Below are positions 8,263-13,957 of a DNA stretch of 13,957 nucleotides, piece after piece. The number at the start of each line of letters is the position of its first letter. Position 1 is the stretch's first letter. The stretch lies in the NCBI GenBank assembly GCA_963626295.1, contig CAVFWS010000048.1:1-13957 (forward strand). Direction: 5' to 3'. Made by a program: the position numbers and the translations under genes. The stretch comes from UBA1731 sp963626295. Its GTDB lineage: Bacteria; Verrucomicrobiota; Kiritimatiellia; RFP12; UBA1067. Below the pieces are notes generated by a model. It did not search any database and had not been told where the DNA came from. It saw only the letters and a list, made by a program, of their open reading frames with translations.

Positions 8263-8292
8263 TTGCATTGCAAGTTGGCGTTGTGGTAGAAT
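8263..8292 (+). promoter_or_regulatory. leu operon promoter (TTGCAT-N18-TAGAAT, extended -10)
   Basis: TTGCAT (8263-8268) and TAGAAT (8287-8292) are separated by 18 bases. The -10 carries the TGn extension (TGTGGTAGAAT). The predicted start near 8299 would give a leader of about 180 bases that contains the peptide, hairpin and terminator described below. The regulator gene on the other strand starts about 90 bp away, so the two promoters may influence each other. Confidence 0.55.
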
Positions 8293-8320
8293 ACGCGCCG
8301 TTTTTTGGAATTGGTGGATC

Positions 8321-8398
8321 ATGATTGTATGCTCGTTTATGTTTGCGCGACTTTATGCCCTTGGCCTTACGCCACGGGGCGGTTTCGCGTGTACTTGA
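8321..8398 (+). CDS. leuL: Candidate leu leader peptide (attenuation control)
   Basis: A 25-codon frame starts with ATG at 8321 (MIVCSFMFARLYALGL...) and ends with TGA at 8396-8398. Three CTT leucine codons fall at codons 11, 14 and 16 (8351-8368). The bases coding for them lie in the 5' half of a strong stem-loop. In its outer part GCGCGA (8345-8350) pairs with TCGCGT (8385-8390); in its inner part GCCC and TGGC pair with GCCA and GGGC around a CTTAC loop. A terminator hairpin begins 30 bases after the stop. A ribosome stalled at the leucine codons would free 8375-8380 (CGGGGC) to pair with 8431-8436 (GTCCCG) in the terminator stem. GGAA lies ten bases before the ATG. Three leucine codons is fewer than in enterobacterial leuL, so the call is inferential. 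Confidence 0.6.
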   Translation: MIVCSFMFARLYALGLTPRGGFACT

Positions 8399-8428
8399 AC
8401 GGCAAAGCAAGGTAGGTTCAGGAAATGG

Positions 8429-8459
8429 CGGTCCCGCTCAGACGAGTGGGGCCGTTTTT
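8429..8459 (+). terminator. Intrinsic terminator in the leuA leader (attenuator)
   Basis: CGGTCCCGCTC (8429-8439) and GAGTGGGGCCG (8444-8454) form an uninterrupted 11-bp RNA stem, with two G-U pairs, around an AGAC loop. Five T's follow (8455-8459). It lies 21 bases before the leuA ATG and after the candidate leader peptide. It would therefore stop transcription before leuA unless an alternative pairing with the 3' half of the upstream hairpin breaks it. No other terminator in the window is as strong. Confidence 0.75.
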
Positions 8460-8480
8460 CGTTTCAGGAAAGGATAGCAG

Positions 8481-10106
8481 ATGAATGACAACAAGGTGAG
8501 GTTCTTCGACACCACCCTCCGGGATGGCGAGCAGGCGCCAGGCTACTCGATGACACTCGAAGAGAAGCTGCGCATGGCAAGGCAGCTTGAGCGGCTGGGG
8601 GTGGATGTCATTGAGGCGGGATTCGCCGCCGCATCGCCTGGCGACTTCGACAGCGTGAGGCAGATAGCGGATGCAGTGCGCGGATGCACGGTGTGTTCGC
8701 TTTCTCGGGCCCTGCCAAACGACATTGACGCCTCCGCGTCCGCGCTTGCGGGGGCGGCGAACCCGCGGATACACACCTTCCTCGCCACAAGCGACCTCCA
8801 TCTGCAGTACAAGCTCAGGATGTCGCGCGAACGGGCGCTCGAGCAGGTCCGCAAGATGGTCGCGTATGCGCGGAGCAAATGCGCCGAGGTCGAGTTCTCG
8901 GCCGAAGACGCGACCCGCACGGACCCAGACTACCTCTGCACCGTGATCGAGGCGGCGATCGCAAACGGCGCGACCATAGTGAACCTGCCGGATACCGTCG
9001 GGTACGCCACCCCGAAGGAGATAACGGACATGGTGATGAACGTGCGCAGCCGCGTACCGAACATCGACCGCGCGATCATCTCGATGCATGTGCACGACGA
9101 TCTCGGACTTGCCGTCGCCAACTCCCTCGCCGGCGTACAGGCCGGCGCCAGGCAGGTGGAATGCACCGTCTGCGGCATCGGCGAACGCGCCGGGAATGCC
9201 GCGCTTGAGGAGATCGTCATGGGATTGCGCACGCGGAGCGACTACTACGGGCTCTCGCACGGCATCCATACCGAGGAGATAGGGCGAACCGCCAAGCTGC
9301 TCTCCTCGATAACCGGCGTGAAGATATTCCCCTCGAAGTCGATCGTCGGCGCCAATGCGTTCGCGCACGAATCCGGCATACACCAGCATGGGGTGCTGAC
9401 CAACGCGAAGACATACGAGATCATGACCCCCGAGTCGGTTGGGGTAAAGAAGACGGAGCTTGTCCTCGGCAAGCATTCGGGGCGCCACGCATTCAGCGAG
9501 CGGCTGAAGACCCTCGGCTATGCGCTGCCCGAGGAGCGCATTGACGGACTCTTTGCGCAGTTCAAGCGTCTGGCGGACATAAAGAAGAAGATATCGGATC
9601 GCGACATTGCCGCCCTGGCGGAGGCGGCCGCGCCAACGGCTTCCGACCCGGCAAAGCAGTATACCCTCGTATCCTTCGTCGTGAACAGCGGCAACCGCAT
9701 GAGCTCCACGGCCGACGTCACGCTCCAGCGCGGAGGGAAGACATACCAGGAAGTCGCGCTCGGCACCGGACCCGTATACGCATCCATAAGGGCCGTGGAG
9801 AAGATAATCCGCCACCCGTTCAGCCTGGACGACTACACGATACAGGCCGTCACCGAACACCGCGATGCTCTCGGCGAAGTCTCGGTGAAAATCTCCGACG
9901 CAACGGGCACATACCGTGGACGCGGCGTATCGACGGACATCATCGAGGGATCGATACTCGCGTGCCTCGCCGCGGTGAACAGGATGCTCGACGAAAGCCA
10001 GGGCGGCATCGGAACCGGAGCGGCATCAATCGCACAGCATTCCTTCGACCACGACATGCTCGGAGGGGGCCATACGGACAAACAGAAAATCGAGGAGGGA
10101 AACTGA
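8481..10106 (+). CDS. leuA: 2-isopropylmalate synthase
   Basis: A 541-residue cytoplasmic enzyme that condenses acetyl-CoA with 2-ketoisovalerate, the first step of leucine synthesis. The catalytic barrel begins with FFDTTLRDGEQAPG (8-21, metal-binding Asp15) and VDVIEAGFAAASPGDF. The metal-binding HVHDD follows at 203-207, then the HMGL-type CGIGERAGNAALEE. IVGANAFAHESGIHQHGVL is characteristic of LeuA rather than citramalate synthase. The C-terminal third (about 385-515) matches the leucine-binding regulatory domain, so feedback inhibition is likely. About 30 residues beyond it, rich in Gly, His and Asp, look unconserved. AGGAAAGGAT precedes the ATG. First gene of leuA-leuC-leuD-leuB and apparently under attenuation control. 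Confidence 0.95.
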   Translation: MNDNKVRFFDTTLRDGEQAPGYSMTLEEKLRMARQLERLGVDVIEAGFAAASPGDFDSVRQIADAVRGCTVCSLSRALPNDIDASASALAGAANPRIHTFLATSDLHLQYKLRMSRERALEQVRKMVAYARSKCAEVEFSAEDATRTDPDYLCTVIEAAIANGATIVNLPDTVGYATPKEITDMVMNVRSRVPNIDRAIISMHVHDDLGLAVANSLAGVQAGARQVECTVCGIGERAGNAALEEIVMGLRTRSDYYGLSHGIHTEEIGRTAKLLSSITGVKIFPSKSIVGANAFAHESGIHQHGVLTNAKTYEIMTPESVGVKKTELVLGKHSGRHAFSERLKTLGYALPEERIDGLFAQFKRLADIKKKISDRDIAALAEAAAPTASDPAKQYTLVSFVVNSGNRMSSTADVTLQRGGKTYQEVALGTGPVYASIRAVEKIIRHPFSLDDYTIQAVTEHRDALGEVSVKISDATGTYRGRGVSTDIIEGSILACLAAVNRMLDESQGGIGTGAASIAQHSFDHDMLGGGHTDKQKIEEGN

Positions 10107-10107
10107 G

Positions 10108-11382
10108 ATGGCAGGGATGACCATGAGCCAGAAGATCCTGGCCGCACACGCAAACAGGGAAGCGGTCCGCGCGGGAGAGCTCGTGATGGCGAAGCTCGAC
10201 CTTGTGCTTGGCAACGACATAACGGCTCCCGTTGCGATAGGGGAGTTCCCGAAATTCGGCAGGGAAAGCGTATTCGACCGCGACAGGATAGCGCTCGTCC
10301 CCGACCACTTCACCCCAAACAAGGACATAAAGGCCGCGTCCCAATGCGCCTGCATGCGACAGTTCGCGTACAGCCAGAAAGTGAAGAACTACTTCGAGGT
10401 CGGCCACGACTGCGGAGTGGAGCACGCACTGCTGCCGGAGAAAGGCCTCGTCACCGCAGGCGACCTTGTCATCGGAGCCGATAGCCACACCTGCACATAC
10501 GGTGCGCTCGGCGCATTCTCCACCGGCATAGGGTCAACCGACATGGCGTGCGGCATGGCCACCGGAATGACTTGGTTCCGCGTCCCCGAGGCCATCAAGG
10601 TTGCGCTGCGCGGATCGTTCCGGCGCCATGTGGGCGGCAAGGACCTGATCCTGCACCTCATCGGAACGATCGGCGTTGACGGGGCGCGATACCAGTCGCT
10701 CGAATTCTCCGGTCCAGGCATCGCCGCCCTCTCGATGGACGACCGTTTCACTATCGCCAACATGGCCATCGAGGCCGGCGCGAAGAACGGCATATTCCCC
10801 GTTGACGGCATCTGCCTCGAATACCTCAAGGCGCACGGGGCAAAGCCGCCCGTCGTAATGGAGGCGGATGCCGACGCGACCTATGCGCGGACAATCGAGA
10901 TTGACCTCTCGACCCTCCGTCCAACCGTCGCGTTCCCGCACCTTCCCGAGAACACCCGCACCATAGACGAGATCGAGGACATCCCGATCGACCAGGTCGT
11001 GATCGGGAGCTGCACCAACGGACGGCTTTCCGACCTGCGCGTTGCGGCCGAAATCCTCAAGGGGCGCAAGGTCAATCCGCGCGTCCGCTGCATAGTCATC
11101 CCCGCGACCCAGCGCATTTGGATAGAGGCCCTTGAACTCGGCTACCTCAAGACGTTCGCCGAAGCCGGCTGCGTCGTGTCCACCCCCACATGCGGCCCTT
11201 GCCTCGGCGGGCACATGGGCATTCTCGCAAAGGGGGAACGCGCCGTCGCAACGACAAACAGGAACTTCGTCGGACGCATGGGCCATGTAGAAAGCGAAAT
11301 CTACCTGGCGTCTCCCGCCGTGGCGGCGGCAAGCGCCGTCGCAGGAAAAATCGTCTCACCTGAAAACATGGAGGAATCGTAA
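10108..11382 (+). CDS. leuC: 3-isopropylmalate dehydratase large subunit (short, LeuC2-type)
   Basis: A 424-residue aconitase-family subunit which, with LeuD, isomerises 2- to 3-isopropylmalate. The three iron-sulfur-cluster cysteines are present: Cys302 in GSCTNGR and Cys362 and Cys365 in TCGPCLGG. Substrate and fold motifs include ALVPDHFTPNKD and VIGADSHTCTYGALGAF. The length of about 420, against about 466 in E. coli, places it in the short clade shared with archaea, Thermotoga and homoaconitases. The context, between leuA and leuD-leuB, supports the leucine role. GAGGAGGG precedes the ATG, which lies one base after the leuA stop; the TAA overlaps the leuD ATG (TAATG). Confidence 0.93.
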   Translation: MAGMTMSQKILAAHANREAVRAGELVMAKLDLVLGNDITAPVAIGEFPKFGRESVFDRDRIALVPDHFTPNKDIKAASQCACMRQFAYSQKVKNYFEVGHDCGVEHALLPEKGLVTAGDLVIGADSHTCTYGALGAFSTGIGSTDMACGMATGMTWFRVPEAIKVALRGSFRRHVGGKDLILHLIGTIGVDGARYQSLEFSGPGIAALSMDDRFTIANMAIEAGAKNGIFPVDGICLEYLKAHGAKPPVVMEADADATYARTIEIDLSTLRPTVAFPHLPENTRTIDEIEDIPIDQVVIGSCTNGRLSDLRVAAEILKGRKVNPRVRCIVIPATQRIWIEALELGYLKTFAEAGCVVSTPTCGPCLGGHMGILAKGERAVATTNRNFVGRMGHVESEIYLASPAVAAASAVAGKIVSPENMEES

Positions 11383-11876
11383 TGGAAATTTCCGGGAAGG
11401 TATTCAAGTACGGGGACAACGTCGATACGGACGTCATCATCCCCGCGCGCTATCTCAATACGGCAGACGCGAATGAGCTCGCAAGGCACTGCATGGAGGA
11501 TATCGACTCCACATTCGTCTCAAAGGTTGCCCCTGGCGACATAATGGTCGCCGGACGCAACTTCGGATGCGGAAGCTCGCGTGAACACGCGCCGCTGGCA
11601 ATCAAGGCGAGCGGAATCTCATGCGTGATCGCCTCGACGTTCGCCCGCATCTTCTACAGGAATGCGATCAACATTGGCCTTCCGATCATGGAATGCCCGG
11701 AGGCAGTGGATTCCATCGCCGCAGGCGATCGGCTTTCCGTTGACCTTTCGGCCGGAACGATAACGGATGTGACGTCCGGCAAGACGTTCAGGGCCGAACC
11801 GTTTCCTCCGTTTATGCAGGACCTGATCGCCGCGGGTGGACTCGCGGCCTACATGAGAAAGGCGGTGCAGAAGTGA
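11382..11876 (+). CDS. leuD: 3-isopropylmalate dehydratase small subunit (short, LeuD2-type)
   Basis: A 164-residue swivel-domain subunit that partners LeuC. It has the opening GKVFKYGDNVDTDVIIPARYL (5-25), the active-site loop GRNFGCGSSREHAP (58-71) and SFARIFYRNAINIGLP-type sequence (here STFARIFYRNAINIGLP). The short length, against about 200 in E. coli, matches the LeuC2 partner class. GGAGGAATC lies just before the ATG, which shares its A with the leuC stop. Its TGA overlaps the leuB GTG by four bases. Equal production of the two subunits is likely through this coupling. Confidence 0.93.
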   Translation: MEISGKVFKYGDNVDTDVIIPARYLNTADANELARHCMEDIDSTFVSKVAPGDIMVAGRNFGCGSSREHAPLAIKASGISCVIASTFARIFYRNAINIGLPIMECPEAVDSIAAGDRLSVDLSAGTITDVTSGKTFRAEPFPPFMQDLIAAGGLAAYMRKAVQK

Positions 11877-12967
11877 AAAGGCGCATTGCAGTTGTCGCCG
11901 GTGACGGCGTTGGACCCGAAATCGTAGGCGAGGCAATCAAGGTCCTGCGCGCGGTCGGGGACGGGTTTGGCCATGAATTCGAGATCGACCGGAGGCTCAT
12001 AGGCGGATGTGCCTATGACGCTACCGGACAGTGCCTGCCCGCAGAGACGCTTGCCGCGTGCAAATCGTCCGATGCGGTATTGCTCGGCGCGGTCGGAGGA
12101 CCAAAGTGGGATTCCCTGCCGGGGAAAGACCGTCCGGAGAGGGCATTGCTCGGCATACGTTCAGGACTTGGCCTTTTCTGCAATCTGCGCCCGGCAAAGG
12201 TGTGGGAACCCTTGAAGGGAGCAAGCCCCCTTCGCCCGGAGATCGTGTGCGGCAATGATGGCGACGGCGGCATAGACTTGCTTGTCGTGCGCGAGCTCAC
12301 TGGCGGCATATACTTCGGTGAGCACCAGAGAAGCGATGACGGACTTTCCGCGCACGACGTGATGCTCTATTCTGTTCCAGAGATCGAACGCATAGCTAGA
12401 ATGTCCTTCATTGCCGCCAGGAAGCGCAGGAAAAACGTCGTGAGCGTCGACAAGGCAAACGTCCTTGAAACGTCACGGCTGTGGAGGGAGACCGTAACCC
12501 GTCTGCATGAGAGCGAATTCCAAGATGTTTCGCTGTCCCACATGTATGTCGACAATGCCGCAATGCAGATTGTGCGCAACCCAAGGCAGTTCGACGTGAT
12601 ACTCACCGAAAACATGTTCGGCGACATCCTTTCCGACGAGGCTTCGCAAATCACCGGATCAATCGGCATGCTGCCTTCGGCTTCGCTTCGCGAGGATGGC
12701 TTCGGCATGTACGAGCCGATCCACGGATCCGCTCCCGACATCGCCGGCAAGGACATCGCGAACCCGATAGCGACAATACTGTCCGTCGCCATGATGCTTC
12801 GCTACTCGTTCAACTTGCAGGATGAGGCCAAGGCAATCGAGGATGCAGTTTCGGCAGTACTTTCGGGCGGCGTCAGAACCTCAGACATTTCCACCGCAGG
12901 GATAGATCCCGTTGGAACAGTTGCGATGGGCGATGCGATTTCGTCAGCGATCAGCAAAATGGTATAA
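11873..12967 (+). CDS. leuB: 3-isopropylmalate dehydrogenase
   Basis: A 364-residue enzyme that oxidises and decarboxylates 3-isopropylmalate to 2-ketoisocaproate with NAD. Family landmarks: VVAGDGVGPEIV (7-18), GLGLFCNLRPAK (98-109), RELTGGIYFGE with catalytic Tyr147, Lys193 in SVDKANVLE, YVDNAAMQ (225-232), and metal-binding Asp251 and Asp255 in FGDILSDEASQ. EPIHGSAPDIAGKDIANP binds the coenzyme. It starts at a GTG overlapping the leuD stop (GTGA). Compared with the usual spacing between SPL and VRELTGG (12 residues in the B. subtilis and Thermus forms that I recall), there are 18 here. The extra segment is Gly/Asp-rich (GNDGDGG, about 127-133), probably a surface-loop insertion. Confidence 0.95.
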   Translation: MKRRIAVVAGDGVGPEIVGEAIKVLRAVGDGFGHEFEIDRRLIGGCAYDATGQCLPAETLAACKSSDAVLLGAVGGPKWDSLPGKDRPERALLGIRSGLGLFCNLRPAKVWEPLKGASPLRPEIVCGNDGDGGIDLLVVRELTGGIYFGEHQRSDDGLSAHDVMLYSVPEIERIARMSFIAARKRRKNVVSVDKANVLETSRLWRETVTRLHESEFQDVSLSHMYVDNAAMQIVRNPRQFDVILTENMFGDILSDEASQITGSIGMLPSASLREDGFGMYEPIHGSAPDIAGKDIANPIATILSVAMMLRYSFNLQDEAKAIEDAVSAVLSGGVRTSDISTAGIDPVGTVAMGDAISSAISKMV

Positions 12968-12968
12968 T
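12958..12968 (+). promoter_or_regulatory. Extended -10 element (AATGGTATAAT) overlapping the leuB stop, for the HIT gene
   Basis: TATAAT at 12963-12968, preceded by TGG, contains the leuB TAA (12965-12967). No strong -35 is visible (TTTCGT at 12939-12944, 18-base spacing). A start near 12975 would leave a short leader holding AAAGGA before the ATG at 12992. This gives the HIT gene its own expression besides possible read-through from leu. Confidence 0.45.
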
Positions 12969-12991
12969 CATGGGAAACGAAAGGATGTATT

Positions 12992-13414
12992 ATGTCGATG
13001 AATTGCGCTTACTGTGATGAAGGCGAACTTCTGGATGCCTTTGGAATGAAGATATGTGAACTGCCCGCAAGCAAGGTGTACCTGTTCAGGGAGCAGAGCC
13101 ATAGGGGACGCTGCATCGTGGCCAGCAAATTCCACGTCAGCGAAATAGTGGAGCTCTCACCCGATGAGCGGCATGCCTTTATGGATGACGTGTGCAGGGT
13201 CGCGACGGCCATCCACAAGCTCTTCAAGCCGTCAAAGGTCAACTACGGAGCTTACGGCGACACCGGCCATCATCTCCACTTCCACCTGGTGCCGAAATAT
13301 GCCGGCGAATTCGAGTGGGGCGGCACGTTCGAGATGAATCCCAAGCGCACCACGCTTTCCGACGGCGAATACGCCACGCTCGTCGATTCCATCAGGAAAG
13401 AACTCGCCCTTTAA
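12992..13414 (+). CDS. HIT-family nucleotide hydrolase/transferase-like protein
   Basis: A 140-residue cytoplasmic protein with the histidine-triad signature HHLHFHLVP (93-101): His94, His96 (the likely nucleophile) and His98. Such proteins hydrolyse nucleotide phosphoramidates or transfer nucleotides; the substrate here is unknown. An N-terminal CAYC pair (5-8) could, with further residues, bind zinc as in some HIT proteins. The ATG at 12992 is preceded by AAAGGATGT; a second ATG two codons later is possible. It starts 24 bases after leuB on the same strand and converges on the XRE gene with only nine bases between the two stops. Confidence 0.9.
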   Translation: MSMNCAYCDEGELLDAFGMKICELPASKVYLFREQSHRGRCIVASKFHVSEIVELSPDERHAFMDDVCRVATAIHKLFKPSKVNYGAYGDTGHHLHFHLVPKYAGEFEWGGTFEMNPKRTTLSDGEYATLVDSIRKELAL

Positions 13415-13423
13415 TCACGATTT

Positions 13424-13885
13424 TTATAGGCTTACATACGGGTTGCCGCAAGACGAGCAACACGCTCCTTCATTGATGGCGGCTCCGCAATGCGGGCATC
13501 TGGTCTCAAGCACTTCACCGCAATGGGCACAGTATCTGCCCTTCTGCAACGTAACCCTGTAGAGGGTACGCCCGGCAACAGAATACGGAGAGTTTGATGG
13601 ACACTCCGGCTCAGGACAGAACCCCACAGCCACGCTGGCAAGCCTCGAAACCGCTTCCCTTTCCTCTGCCGCCAGCTCTTCGCTGAGAGCCTTTATGTCC
13701 AAGCCCAGGCGTGCCGATAGCCTGTTGACATACTCTTCGGACAGTTTGGTGGGATTACCCTTCTCAAACATCGACAGGGCCGCCTGATGGCAACCTATCT
13801 CCTGCGCCAAGGCAGTCTGCGTAAGCCCAAGGGCGCGACGTGCGTCCTTAAACCTGATGCAGATCTCGCTTGATATGCTATTCAC
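13424..13885 (-). CDS. XRE-type helix-turn-helix protein with C-terminal zinc ribbons
   Basis: A 153-residue protein. The N-terminal Cro/C1-type helix-turn-helix spans about residues 9-65 (FKDARRALGLTQTALAQEIG, then ALSMFEKG). The C-terminal half carries paired cysteines: Cys90-x4-Cys95 with Cys119-x2-Cys122, and Cys130-x2-Cys133 with Cys143-x2-Cys146. This suggests two zinc ribbons. It is probably a DNA-binding regulator; the ligand or partner sensed by the ribbons is unknown. The start is a GTG at 13885 with AAGGGA about ten bases upstream, and a promoter-like TTGCTT-N17-GATAAT lies before it. It is not obviously part of the leucine unit on the other strand. Confidence 0.8.
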   Translation of the reverse strand: MNSISSEICIRFKDARRALGLTQTALAQEIGCHQAALSMFEKGNPTKLSEEYVNRLSARLGLDIKALSEELAAEEREAVSRLASVAVGFCPEPECPSNSPYSVAGRTLYRVTLQKGRYCAHCGEVLETRCPHCGAAINEGACCSSCGNPYVSL

Positions 13886-13907
13886 CTGATAATCCCTTAG
13901 GCCGCAT

Positions 13908-13936
13908 ATTATCCATGTTTTGCCTCATCAAAGCAA
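13908..13936 (-). promoter_or_regulatory. Promoter for the XRE-zinc ribbon gene (TTGCTT-N17-GATAAT)
   Basis: On the minus strand TTGCTT (13936-13931) and GATAAT (13913-13908) have the ideal 17-base spacing. The predicted start near 13901 leaves about 15 bases before the GTG at 13885, including AAGGGA. No clear inverted repeat marks an autoregulatory operator. Confidence 0.55.
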
Positions 13937-13957
13937 GAGCCTTTTATAAACACTTAT

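Noticed and set aside
8299..8480. T-box or metabolite riboswitch ahead of leuA
   Set aside because: No T-box sequence (TGGNACCGCG-type) or recognisable riboswitch core. The small leucine-containing frame plus alternative hairpins explains the leader better.
8418..9860. A 480-codon open frame on the minus strand opposite leuA
   Set aside because: leuA is unambiguous on the plus strand. The antisense product has no recognisable motif and would run through the terminator.

Overview
The window is GC-rich bacterial chromosome carrying twelve recognisable protein-coding loci: eleven intact genes and one remnant. It also has a well-defined leucine-biosynthesis control leader and two islands of unusual intergenic repeats. 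Separate leuC and leuD of the short type, a Bat-type von Willebrand cluster with membrane anchors, and a sigma-54 activator fit an envelope-bearing bacterium. A member of the PVC group (Verrucomicrobiota or Kiritimatiellota-like) is my tentative guess. Nothing in the window settles the taxonomy.

Layout. Positions 1-499 hold no convincing gene but are packed with short repeats: heptamer arrays, a nonamer trimer and two GC hairpins. Positions 500-1024 (minus) are the 3' end of an ATPase/nuclease-fold gene lacking its front. It lies flush, in frame, against the stop codon of a nucleotidyltransferase gene (1025-1936, minus). Next, on the minus strand and read right to left, come hisD (6460-5159), a BatD-like gene, batA and batB. 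The three bat genes are translationally coupled (ATGA and TAGTG overlaps), and the nucleotidyltransferase follows at the end. Upstream of hisD are a 23-bp tandem repeat and then a sigma-54-dependent regulator with an unrecognised N-terminal domain (8175-6682, minus).

Divergent from the regulator is leuA-leuC-leuD-leuB (8481-12967, plus), a compact operon whose neighbouring genes overlap or are one base apart. Its leader (about 8299-8480) carries a promoter, a 25-codon peptide with three CTT leucine codons, a large hairpin built around those codons, and an 11-bp terminator hairpin with a T-run. This is the architecture of classical transcription attenuation. A HIT-family gene follows, with a promoter-like element overlapping the leuB stop codon. 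A convergent gene for an XRE-type regulator with zinc ribbons closes the window.

Together, leuA, leuCD and leuB encode the whole path from 2-ketoisovalerate to 2-ketoisocaproate except the final transamination. hisD gives the last two oxidations of histidine synthesis but stands apart from other his genes. The Bat proteins probably form an envelope complex. The clearest finding is the leucine attenuator; the heptamer and 23-bp repeat families and the regulator's sensor domain are the least explained elements.
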